NCBI GenBank assembly: GCA_002683775.1
Contig: NYTT01000071.1
Location: 1 to 12,922 of the forward strand
DNA length: 12,922 nucleotides
Reading direction: 5' to 3'
DNA from: Flavobacteriales bacterium
Lineage (GTDB): Bacteria; Bacteroidota; Bacteroidia; Flavobacteriales; BACL11
Of the stretch, positions 6,255 through 12,922 are shown piece after piece (positions within the stretch are counted from its first letter, which is position 1; the number at the start of each line of letters is the position of its first letter). The notes beneath the pieces were generated by a model, which had not been told where the DNA came from, did no database searches, and saw only the letters and a list, made by a program, of their open reading frames with translations. Position numbers and translations under genes: made by a program.

Positions 6255-6893
6255 TTTTTTCATATTGTTAGGATATCCATAGACATGAACAATATCAATT
6301 TTTTCAGAGAGAGACATTATTCCTGGATTTAAGCCTAAATCACCTTGTGGTATTTTTATATTTAATTCTTTGTAATACTCTTTCCATATTTCTAATGTGT
6401 CTTTAGTCTTTGGGTGTAGAAATGTCATCGGTAAAAGTTCAAAAACACTATCTTTTATAAAAGCTTCATGAATCAGTTCTGAGCAATAGTACATGTTATT
6501 GTTTAAAACAAATGACTCATCGTATTTCATATTTAGTTTTGATTTGGAGAATATGGTGGCTTCTTTAATGGCACTTGTAAAAGGTGGTTTTAATCTGCCT
6601 ACAATAACTTTTGGATTGTTATTTATATCTGCTGATCTTGATAAAAAGTCATTAATTTTAGTCAATTTAACTTTTGGGGGTATTGCTTCTAAAACTTTTA
6701 GTTCTCCTTTGTCCCTGACGATTAATCCAACATGAGAAAGATCGGCTTCTTGATATCCAGGTGTTACCATTTCAATTGCATCGCATAGTGGTGATGAATC
6801 TAAATCTTGAAAAAGAAGATCGCCTTCATTTAGAGTAAATGAAGATGTACATGAATAGAGCGATATTATAATTATGTATATATATTTTTTCAT
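6252..6893 (-). CDS. C92/YiiX-like permuted papain-fold lipoprotein
   Basis: The protein has 213 residues from the ATG at 6891-6893. An in-frame ATG 30 bases upstream (6923) lies inside the atpC terminator and would add a Phe/Leu stretch encoded by its U-tract, so I reject it. The chosen start gives a lipoprotein signal with lipobox LYSC (Cys15). The mature part has the order typical of the circularly permuted NlpC/P60-related YiiX/C92 family (formerly DUF830). 'EGDLLFQD' comes first, then His54 in LSHVGLIV, Glu69 in VLEA, and Cys137 in YYCSEL as the likely nucleophile. Family members are predicted amidases or peptidases acting on peptidoglycan, lipids or peptides; the substrate is unknown. 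The gene lies between atpC and a TonB-dependent receptor, separated from atpC by a terminator. Confidence 0.83.
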   Translation of the reverse strand: MKKYIYIIIISLYSCTSSFTLNEGDLLFQDLDSSPLCDAIEMVTPGYQEADLSHVGLIVRDKGELKVLEAIPPKVKLTKINDFLSRSADINNNPKVIVGRLKPPFTSAIKEATIFSKSKLNMKYDESFVLNNNMYYCSELIHEAFIKDSVFELLPMTFLHPKTKDTLEIWKEYYKELNIKIPQGDLGLNPGIMSLSEKIDIVHVYGYPNNMKK

Positions 6894-6896
6894 ATT

Positions 6897-6904
6897 CAAA
6901 AATA
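6897..6904 (-). promoter_or_regulatory. Candidate -7 element for the C92 lipoprotein gene
   Basis: TATTTTTG on the minus strand ends 3 bases before the ATG at 6893 and overlaps the end of the atpC terminator U-tract. The spacing would give a leaderless or even internally started transcript, so this may be a chance match in T-rich sequence. Read-through from atpC is the alternative. Confidence 0.25.
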
Positions 6905-6932
6905 AAAAAAAGAGGAACAGCATGTTCCTCTT
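6904..6932 (-). terminator. Intrinsic terminator after atpC
   Basis: This is a perfect 10-bp stem (6910-6919 with 6923-6932) with a 3-base loop. On the minus strand it is followed by an unbroken run of U (6911-6904). It lies 23 bases after the atpC stop and ends the atpDC transcript. It is the strongest terminator in the window. Confidence 0.92.
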
Positions 6933-6955
6933 AATTAATAAATTTAAAATTTTAG

Positions 6956-7192
6956 TTATTCTGCTAAAACAATAATTTTGTTTTTTTGCATTTCAATAAC
7001 ACCACCATTTATCTCAAAATTTACTGAGTCATCATTTGTTTTTTTAACAATTATTTCACCTTTAGCTAAAGTAGAAATAATAGGAGCATGATTATTTAGG
7101 ACTTCAAAGCCACCGATTGTTCCAGGAAATTTAACTGATTTAATCTCACCAGAAAATAATTGCTTTTCAGGAGTTATAATTTCTAAGTTCAT
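6956..7192 (-). CDS. atpC: ATP synthase F1 epsilon subunit (N-terminal domain only)
   Basis: This is the epsilon subunit of the F-type ATP synthase central stalk, linking gamma to the c-ring. The 78 residues form only the N-terminal beta-sandwich, with 'MNLEIITPEKQLFSGE', 'VKFPGTIGGFEVLNNHAPIIS' split by the usual Pro-Gly turn, and 'GGVIEMQKNKIIVLAE'. The C-terminal helical hairpin, which inhibits ATP hydrolysis in E. coli, is absent. This short form is usual in Bacteroidota, so it is not a truncation by mutation. The gene follows atpD by 6 bases and is followed by a strong terminator. Confidence 0.96.
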   Translation of the reverse strand: MNLEIITPEKQLFSGEIKSVKFPGTIGGFEVLNNHAPIISTLAKGEIIVKKTNDDSVNFEINGGVIEMQKNKIIVLAE

Positions 7193-7198
7193 ATCTAT

Positions 7199-8707
7199 TT
7201 ATTTTGCTTCTGCTAACATTTTTTCTCCCTTCTCAATTGCCTCTTCAATAGATCCAACTAAATTAAAAGCAGCTTCTGGATACTGATCTACTTTGCCTTC
7301 CATAATCATGTTAAACCCTTTTATTGTATCATTTATATCTACTAAAACACCTTTGAGTCCGGTAAATTGTTCTGCAACATGAAATGGTTGTGATAAGAAT
7401 CTTTGAACTCTTCTTGCTCTATGTACCGCAAGTTTATCCTCATCTGACAATTCGTCCATACCTAATATTGCAATAATATCTTGTAGTTCTTTATATCTTT
7501 GGAGAAGCTCTTTTACATTTTGAGCACATTCATAATGTTCAGAACCGACTATTTCCTCTGTTAAAATTCTTGATGTAGAATCAAGAGGGTCAACTGCAGG
7601 GTAGATACCTAGCTCTGCAATTTTTCTCGAAAGAACAGTTGTTGCATCTAAATGTGCGAATGTTGTAGCAGGAGCAGGATCTGTTAAGTCATCAGCAGGA
7701 ACATAAACAGCTTGAACTGATGTAATTGATCCATTTTTTGTAGATGTGATTCTCTCTTGCATTGTACCCATCTCTGTTGCTAATGTCGGTTGATATCCTA
7801 CAGCTGATGGCATACGGCCAAGAAGAGCAGAAACCTCAGATCCTGCTTGTGTGAATCGGAAAATATTATCTACAAAAAATAATACGTCTTTTCCTTTTCC
7901 TTGTCCATCACCGTCTCTAAAGTACTCTGCAATTGTAAGACCAGATAAAGCAACTCTTGCTCTTGCTCCTGGAGGCTCATTCATTTGCCCAAAAACGAAA
8001 GTAGCTTTTGAATCAGCCATTTTTTTCTTGTCAACTTTTGATAAGTCCCAACCTCCTTCTTCCATAGATTTATTGAAATCTTCACCATAATTAATGATGC
8101 CAGACTCTAGCATCTCTCTCATTAAATCATTTCCTTCTCTTGTTCTTTCACCAACACCAGCAAAAACTGAAAGCCCACCATGTCCCTTAGCAATGTTGTT
8201 AATTAGCTCCTGAATAAGAACCGTTTTTCCAACACCAGCACCTCCAAATAAACCAATTTTACCTCCTTTTGCATACGGCTCTATTAAGTCAATAACCTTA
8301 ATACCAGTAAATAATACTTCAGTAGATGTTGAAAGATCTTCAAATTTAGGTGGGTCTCTATGTATAGGAAGTCCACTAGATTTTTCAAGTTCTTCCATTC
8401 CGTCTATTGCATTGCCGATAACATTAAAAACTCTACCTTTAATATTTTCACCTGTAGGCATTTTAATCGGTGCGCCTGTTGCATTTACTTCAGCACCTCT
8501 ACTAATTCCATCTGTAGTTTCCATTGAAATTGCTCTTACTGTATCTTCACCAATGTGTTGTTGACATTCTAGAATCAATTTTTGACCATTTTCTCTTGTA
8601 ATTTCTAAAGAATCATAGATGTTAGGTAATCCTTGATTGTTGTTTTCGAATGTTACATCAACTACAGGTCCAATTATTTGCGATACTCTTCCAGTGTTAT
8701 TTGACAT
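7199..8707 (-). CDS. atpD: ATP synthase F1 beta subunit (catalytic)
   Basis: This is the catalytic subunit of the membrane-bound F-type ATP synthase. Its 502 residues are longer than the roughly 460 of E. coli. The P-loop GGAGVGKT is at 155-162 and GERTREG at 186-192, with the catalytic Glu187. Walker B is in 'DVLFFVDNIFRFTQAGSEVSALLGR' (274 onward, split by the usual sequence), and the C-terminal region has the 'DELSDEDK' type motif. Between 'LMREMLESG' and 'FVFGQMNEPPGARAR' there is an insertion around 204-234 ('EEGGWDLSKVDKKKMADS'), a known mark of Bacteroidota beta subunits. The rest of the ATP synthase genes are not here. In this phylum atpDC is often separate from atpBEFHAG. Confidence 0.98.
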   Translation of the reverse strand: MSNNTGRVSQIIGPVVDVTFENNNQGLPNIYDSLEITRENGQKLILECQQHIGEDTVRAISMETTDGISRGAEVNATGAPIKMPTGENIKGRVFNVIGNAIDGMEELEKSSGLPIHRDPPKFEDLSTSTEVLFTGIKVIDLIEPYAKGGKIGLFGGAGVGKTVLIQELINNIAKGHGGLSVFAGVGERTREGNDLMREMLESGIINYGEDFNKSMEEGGWDLSKVDKKKMADSKATFVFGQMNEPPGARARVALSGLTIAEYFRDGDGQGKGKDVLFFVDNIFRFTQAGSEVSALLGRMPSAVGYQPTLATEMGTMQERITSTKNGSITSVQAVYVPADDLTDPAPATTFAHLDATTVLSRKIAELGIYPAVDPLDSTSRILTEEIVGSEHYECAQNVKELLQRYKELQDIIAILGMDELSDEDKLAVHRARRVQRFLSQPFHVAEQFTGLKGVLVDINDTIKGFNMIMEGKVDQYPEAAFNLVGSIEEAIEKGEKMLAEAK

Positions 8708-8751
8708 TTTTATATTTTTTGTCGTTAAAAATTTTAATATTTTATCGTTTG

Positions 8752-8759
8752 CAAACTTA
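8752..8759 (-). promoter_or_regulatory. Candidate -7 element for atpDC
   Basis: TAAGTTTG on the minus strand matches TAnnTTTG and lies 44 bases before the atpD start, giving a leader of about 38 bases. No TTG is seen at the -33 spacing. Confidence 0.5.
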
Positions 8760-8808
8760 CTATTTTTAAATTGTCTGAATGATATAAATTAGGGTTTAAA
8801 TTAATTGT

Positions 8809-8816
8809 TAATTTTG
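8809..8816 (+). promoter_or_regulatory. Candidate -7 element for ribF
   Basis: TAATTTTG matches TAnnTTTG and lies 37 bases before the ribF GTG. A properly spaced -33 TTG is not seen. It is back to back with the atpD promoter in a 146-base divergent region that shows no other structure. Confidence 0.45.
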
Positions 8817-8853
8817 AACACTTTTTCAACAATTTAAAACCTTCAAAATTTAA

Positions 8854-9789
8854 GTGAAAATATTTGATTCTATTACTAAGTTTCCGTCTAATGTTAAAAC
8901 AATTGTAACACTAGGCACCTTTGATGGAGTGCACAAAGGTCACATTGCAATTATTAATAGAATTAATGATATTGCAAAAAAGAATAACCTTGAAAGCGTT
9001 CTGCTTACTTTCTATCCGCATCCCAGGCATGTATTATATCCTGACGATCAAAATCTTAAATTGATAAATACAATCGAAGAAAAGATTGACTCTCTTAAGT
9101 TAACTGGATTAGATAATTTGATTATACACAAGTTTGATAAGAATTTTTCAAGATTAAAATCTGTAAATTTTATTAGAGATGTTCTAGTTGAAAAGTTAAA
9201 TATGAACTATATGATAGTTGGATTTGACCATCAATTTGGTAAAAACAGAGAGGGTTCTTTTGAAGATCTTATTCAATTTTCTAATCTTTATGATTTTAAA
9301 ATTGAAAAAATAGAGGCGCAACTTGTTAAAGGAGTTGCGATAAGTTCTACTAAAATTCGAAAAGCAATTCAAGCAGGGGAAATAGTAAAGGTAAACTCAT
9401 ATTTATCTTCAACTTATTCAATTACAGCTACGGTTATTAAAGGAAATAATATTGGTAACAGTATCGGTTTTCCTACAGCAAATCTAGATGTATCGAACAA
9501 GTGGAAGATTATCCCAAAAAATGGAGTCTACTTTGTAAGTGTATTAGTGCAAAATAGAAAATATTTTGGAATGTTAAATTTGGGTTCTCGCCCAACTATT
9601 ACAGATAGCACCTTTGTTATTGAAGTGCATCTTTTTGATTTTAATAAACAAATTTATAATGATATTGTAAAAGTTAATTTTCTTAAGAGAATCAGGGGGG
9701 AAAAGAAATTTTTAGATTTATCAAAACTGAAGTTACAACTCAAAAAAGATGAAATAGAGTGCAGGTCAATGATTGATAATTTTTGTTAA
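8854..9789 (+). CDS. ribF: Bifunctional riboflavin kinase / FAD synthetase
   Basis: This cytosolic enzyme phosphorylates riboflavin to FMN and adenylates FMN to FAD. Its 311 residues match the family length. The N-terminal nucleotidyltransferase domain has 'TLGTFDGVHKGH' (19-30, with the HxGH motif at 27-30), FYPHP (53-57), GFDHQFGKNREG (123-134) and SSTKIRKAI (164-172). The C-terminal flavokinase domain has IGFPTANL (204-211), NGVYFVSV (223-230), NLGSRPT (242-248) and the catalytic Glu in IEVHLFDF (256-263). The start is a GTG preceded directly by TAA. The product begins 'MKIFDSI', and no upstream alternative exists. Its stop overlaps the stop of the convergent helicase gene by 4 bases (TTAA). 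Confidence 0.96.
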   Translation: MKIFDSITKFPSNVKTIVTLGTFDGVHKGHIAIINRINDIAKKNNLESVLLTFYPHPRHVLYPDDQNLKLINTIEEKIDSLKLTGLDNLIIHKFDKNFSRLKSVNFIRDVLVEKLNMNYMIVGFDHQFGKNREGSFEDLIQFSNLYDFKIEKIEAQLVKGVAISSTKIRKAIQAGEIVKVNSYLSSTYSITATVIKGNNIGNSIGFPTANLDVSNKWKIIPKNGVYFVSVLVQNRKYFGMLNLGSRPTITDSTFVIEVHLFDFNKQIYNDIVKVNFLKRIRGEKKFLDLSKLKLQLKKDEIECRSMIDNFC

Positions 9790-12059
9790 GCTATAATTTC
9801 TAATTTAGCAAACTTTAATAAAAGTTGTTTTTGACCAATTCCGTTGAAGAAAACCGTTGCTTTTTTATTACTCCCTTCGCCAGAAATACTAATGACTTTT
9901 CCTTCTCCAAATCTTGAATGTTTTACTGCCATTCCATTAGAAATTTTGCTCAAATCACTTTCTGTAATATTGATATTTTTTGATCTGTTTATATTGGTGA
10001 GTTTTCTTCCTGGATAAATTTTATTTACTGATGTGCTTGTTTTTTCTTTTTTAATCTTAGCGAAAATTTTATGAGGACGAAAATCTTTGTTAATTGATGG
10101 TGCTTCGTGTTTTTCAATATATTTTTCATCTATTTCATTTATGAATCTGCTTGGGTCTGATTCATTATATTGACCCCATTTAAACCTGCTTCTTGCAAAT
10201 GAAAGGAAAAGTCTTTTTTCAGCTCTAGTAATAGCTACATAAAACAACCTTCTTTCTTCTTCTAAATCTTCTTGACTTTGACCACTCATCATGCTTGGAA
10301 ATAAATTTTCTTCTAAACCAACAACAAAAACATATGGAAATTCTAGTCCCTTTGCTGCGTGAACTGTCATTAAAGTAACTTTGTTAAAATCATCTTCATT
10401 CTCTAAATCTTGATCAGTTAAAAGTGCAACATCTTTCATGAAATCTGGTAGCTTGTTTAGACTTAGTTCTGCTGTTTGACTAAAATCTTTTATTCCATTT
10501 AATAATTCTTGTATATTTTCAAAGCTAGAGACTCCTTCTGGTGAGTTGTCTTTGTGAAGGTGATTGAAAATTCCGGATTGCTTGGCTATCTCTTCAGAAA
10601 CAGTATATGCGTCATTTTGTTTGGCGCTGATAATAAAATTGTTAATCATTAATGCAAACGCACTGAGTTTTTTTTGGGTTCCGTTATTTATTTTTAAGTT
10701 GTGTTTTTCTAAGTTGCTAATGACATCCCAAATTGATTTGTTGATTGAGTTAGCATAGAGGTTTAAAGTTTGAATTGTAGTTGTTCCAATACCTCTTGTA
10801 GGATAGTTAATTATTCTTTTGAATGCTTCTTCATCATTAGGATTTATTGAGAGTCTGTAATATGCTAAAAGATCTTTTATTTCTTTTCTTTGATAAAATG
10901 ATAGGCCTCCGTAGATTTTGTATTTTATATTTCTTTTTCTAAGTGATTCTTCAAGTGCTCTTGATTGCGCATTTGTTCTGTATAAAATTGCAAAATCTTT
11001 GTTTAATGCTTCATGTTTAGATTGTATTTCAGAAATAGTATTTGCAACTAATCTTCCTTCATCGTTATCATTATCGGTTTTTACAATTATTATTTTGTCT
11101 CCAACAATATTTTCGGTCCAAACATTTTTTTGAATTTGTTTTTCATTGTGTTGAATAATACTATTTGCTGCACTTACTATTGTTGATGTTGATCTGTAAT
11201 TTTGTTCTAGTTTATAAGTTGTAAAGTCTGGATAATCAATTTTGAAGTTTAGAATGTTTTGAATGTTTGCTCCTCTAAAAGCGTAGATGCTTTGGGCGTC
11301 ATCACCAACAATGCATATGTTTTCATATAAAGCTGCTAATTGTTTGATTATTAAATATTGAACGTGATTCGTATCTTGATATTCGTCTATTAAAATAAAT
11401 TTGAATTTTTCTTGATATTTTAATAGTAAATCGGCATGACTAGAAAGAAGTTGATGTGTTTTTAACAAAAGATCGTCGAAGTCCATTGCAGAAGCTTTTT
11501 CACATCTTTGGGTGTACATTTTGTAGATTCTTCCAAATTCAGTTCTTTTAGCTATTTTATCTTGTTGGTTGATTTCTGAATTTGAGTTATAATTATCTGG
11601 CGATATAAAGTTATTTTTAAGTGATGAAATTCTGCTTCTAATAATTCCGGGTTTGTAATATTCTTTGTCTAAATTTAACTCTTTAATAATACTTTTGACT
11701 AAACTTTTTGAGTCATCAGTATCATAAATTGTAAAATTAGTTGGATAATTTATCTTCTCAGATTCAGCTCTTAGTATTCTAGAAAATACTGAATGAAATG
11801 TGCCCATCCAAATGCTTTTTGAAACAGATTCTCCAACAATAGACTCAATTCTATTTCGCATTTCTTTTGAGGCTTTGTTTGTAAAAGTTAAAGAAAGTAT
11901 GTTAAATGGGCTTACTCCATTTTTTAAAAGGTGAACAATTCTATAGGTTAGTACTCTAGTTTTACCAGATCCTGCTCCTGCAATAACCATTAAAGGCCCT
12001 TTGACATGCTTTACTGCCTTTTGTTGATCAATGTTAAGTTCTTGTAGGTATGATTCCAT
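9786..12059 (-). CDS. uvrD: UvrD/PcrA-type superfamily 1 DNA helicase
   Basis: This ATP-dependent 3'-5' DNA helicase serves nucleotide-excision and mismatch repair, replication restart and clearing of stalled RNA polymerase. Its 757 residues hold all SF1A motifs in order. These are the Q-motif 'LNIDQQKAV' (8-16), I AGAGSGKT (27-34), Ia TFTNKASKEM (58-67), II DEYQDT (225-230), III GDDAQSIYAFRGA (252-264), IV QNYRS (286-290), V TVHAAKGLEF (565-574) and VI VAITRA (608-613). A basic linker (about 655-705) leads to a C-terminal Tudor-like module (about 706-757, 'VKHSRFGEGKVISI'), which in PcrA and UvrD binds RNA polymerase. PcrA and UvrD cannot be told apart by sequence here; Bacteroidota usually carry one such gene. 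It converges on ribF with a 4-base overlap of stop codons. Confidence 0.96.
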   Translation of the reverse strand: MESYLQELNIDQQKAVKHVKGPLMVIAGAGSGKTRVLTYRIVHLLKNGVSPFNILSLTFTNKASKEMRNRIESIVGESVSKSIWMGTFHSVFSRILRAESEKINYPTNFTIYDTDDSKSLVKSIIKELNLDKEYYKPGIIRSRISSLKNNFISPDNYNSNSEINQQDKIAKRTEFGRIYKMYTQRCEKASAMDFDDLLLKTHQLLSSHADLLLKYQEKFKFILIDEYQDTNHVQYLIIKQLAALYENICIVGDDAQSIYAFRGANIQNILNFKIDYPDFTTYKLEQNYRSTSTIVSAANSIIQHNEKQIQKNVWTENIVGDKIIIVKTDNDNDEGRLVANTISEIQSKHEALNKDFAILYRTNAQSRALEESLRKRNIKYKIYGGLSFYQRKEIKDLLAYYRLSINPNDEEAFKRIINYPTRGIGTTTIQTLNLYANSINKSIWDVISNLEKHNLKINNGTQKKLSAFALMINNFIISAKQNDAYTVSEEIAKQSGIFNHLHKDNSPEGVSSFENIQELLNGIKDFSQTAELSLNKLPDFMKDVALLTDQDLENEDDFNKVTLMTVHAAKGLEFPYVFVVGLEENLFPSMMSGQSQEDLEEERRLFYVAITRAEKRLFLSFARSRFKWGQYNESDPSRFINEIDEKYIEKHEAPSINKDFRPHKIFAKIKKEKTSTSVNKIYPGRKLTNINRSKNINITESDLSKISNGMAVKHSRFGEGKVISISGEGSNKKATVFFNGIGQKQLLLKFAKLEIIA

Positions 12060-12076
12060 TTTAAAATTTAGGATTC

Positions 12077-12084
12077 CAAAAATA
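12077..12084 (-). promoter_or_regulatory. Candidate -7 element for the uvrD helicase gene
   Basis: TATTTTTG on the minus strand lies 17 bases before the ATG, implying a leader of about 11 bases. No -33 TTG is visible. The helicase and the right-edge gene are divergent from this 143-base region. Confidence 0.5.
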
Positions 12085-12176
12085 GTAATTATGTTATATG
12101 ATTTTTGTCCTATTTTATTTTTTTTTAAACATGTAAGATTATGTTTTGAAAATAGTAAATCTTGTTTTATATTTTG

Positions 12177-12184
12177 TATTTTTG
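12177..12184 (+). promoter_or_regulatory. Candidate -7 element for the right-edge surface-protein gene
   Basis: TATTTTTG lies 18 bases before the ATG at 12203. TTG at 12162-12164 is too near (12 bases) and TTTTG at 12144-12148 is too far (28 bases) to be a standard -33 element. Confidence 0.45.
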
Positions 12185-12202
12185 TGGAAAATAAGACTAA
12201 AT

Positions 12203-12922
12203 ATGAGAAAATTGTTGTTTATTTTGTTCATTAGCTTTTCATTTTTAAGAGTTGATGCGACACACTTAATGGGAGGTGAGATTACTTGGGAGTGTATTAA
12301 AGACCCAGCAAGTCCTGATTTAGGAAAGTATATTTTTACTATGAAGCTTTACCGTGATTGTGATGGAACAACACTTAGTCAATTTGCTGAGACAATACAG
12401 GTTTGGGCTGATGGCGTGAATTTTCAAAATATTAATTGTGATTTTATTTCTAACACAGATATATCACCATTATGTGATGTTGCAAATAGTGGAAATGCTC
12501 AGTTAGATTGTTATGGATTTAATCCAGCTGGAGCTGTTGAGGAATATGTTTATCAATCTTTGCCAGTTCAATTAATTGGCACTCCCCCTGCTACAGGATG
12601 GCATTTCACTTGGGATTTATGCTGTAGAAATGGTGCGATTGATAATCTATTAAATCCTGATACACAGGGATTCACATTGAGAGCCTCTATGTATCCTTTT
12701 ACAGATCCACTTACTGGATTACCATCATATTCAACTACTGTAGCTGCAGGTGGAGTTATAAATTTTCAAATTCATTCTGATGATTTTGATGTATACCCTA
12801 ATGGTGAGCCTCAAGATATTTCTTTAGAAATTACTGGTGGACAGATGGCAGGGGATTTTATTACGGTAACTGATTGTGCAAATCCACCTTGTGCTACTTT
12901 TGATAATGGAGCTGGACTAACA
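12203..12922 (+). CDS. Exported cysteine-rich surface protein of the THLMGGE family (N-terminal part, runs off the right edge)
   Basis: The frame is open for 240 codons to the end of the window. The signal peptide is MRKLLFILFISFSFLRVDA (1-19), giving a mature N-terminus THLMGGEITWEC. From memory, that opening, 'YIFTMKLYRDCDG' (43-55) and 'WDLCCRNGAI' (137-146) are shared by the start of very large Bacteroidota surface proteins. Those proteins continue into PKD-like repeats and end in a gliding-motility-associated type IX sorting domain. Nine cysteines fall in the 221 mature residues (31, 53, 79, 91, 103, 140, 141, 225, 230), suggesting disulphides outside the cell. Adhesion is a plausible role but nothing here proves it. 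The downstream domains are not in the window. Confidence 0.72.
   Translation, partial: MRKLLFILFISFSFLRVDATHLMGGEITWECIKDPASPDLGKYIFTMKLYRDCDGTTLSQFAETIQVWADGVNFQNINCDFISNTDISPLCDVANSGNAQLDCYGFNPAGAVEEYVYQSLPVQLIGTPPATGWHFTWDLCCRNGAIDNLLNPDTQGFTLRASMYPFTDPLTGLPSYSTTVAAGGVINFQIHSDDFDVYPNGEPQDISLEITGGQMAGDFITVTDCANPPCATFDNGAGLT

Noticed and set aside
6956..7192. atpC as a truncated pseudogene because the C-terminal helices are missing.
   Set aside because: The N-terminal domain is complete, the gene has a clean stop and a terminator 23 bases on, and short epsilon subunits are normal in Bacteroidota.
12031..12234. Plus-strand frame of 67 codons across the uvrD start and the spacer.
   Set aside because: It overlaps the uvrD N-terminus and both divergent promoters, encodes a Phe/Cys-rich sequence typical of translated AT-rich spacer, and runs into the right-edge gene in another frame.
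1..12922. A defence island, mobile element, CRISPR array or biosynthetic cluster.
   Set aside because: Every gene between the two edge fragments belongs to a recognised family, mostly core housekeeping or envelope functions; no transposase, integrase, regular repeat array, tRNA-bordered insertion or composition break was seen.

Overview
This is chromosomal DNA of a low-GC member of the Bacteroidota, most likely a flavobacterium-like, possibly marine lineage. The evidence is a GldA-type gliding ABC ATPase, an F1 beta subunit with the Bacteroidota-type insertion next to an epsilon subunit reduced to its N-terminal domain, fragments of two large exported proteins of kinds usually secreted by the type IX system, no Shine-Dalgarno signals, and the Bacteroidota promoter element TAnnTTTG in front of nearly every transcription unit. 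The content is mainly housekeeping. I see no phage, insertion sequence, CRISPR array, tRNA or rRNA, and no non-coding stretch longer than about 200 bases.

Layout. Positions 1-584 (minus) hold the N-terminal part of an exported Asp-box beta-propeller protein. Next, on the minus strand, come metK (682-1941), preceded by a leader with a SAM-II-type riboswitch (2006-2056), and a short gldA homologue (2140-2844). Divergent from gldA are rsgA (2941-3864) and dtd (3865-4317), which abut. Convergent to dtd is a minus-strand block, read from right to left: atpD (7199-8707), atpC (6956-7192), a strong terminator (6904-6932), a C92/YiiX-like lipoprotein (6252-6893) and a TonB-dependent receptor (4331-6220). 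Divergent from atpD is ribF (8854-9789). Its stop overlaps by 4 bases the stop of a convergent uvrD/pcrA-type helicase (9786-12059). The right edge (12203-12922, plus) is the start of a cysteine-rich exported protein of the 'THLMGGE' surface-protein family.

How the parts work together. MetK makes S-adenosylmethionine and its leader carries a SAM sensor, so feedback control of SAM synthesis is the natural reading. RsgA (ribosome small-subunit maturation) and Dtd (D-aminoacyl-tRNA removal) form a translation-quality pair. AtpD and AtpC are F1 subunits of the ATP synthase. RibF makes FMN and FAD. The lipoprotein and the TonB-dependent receptor are adjacent envelope genes and may work together. 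The best leads are the metK riboswitch, whose expression platform does not look like the usual SAM-II arrangement, and a possibly leaderless rsgA transcript.
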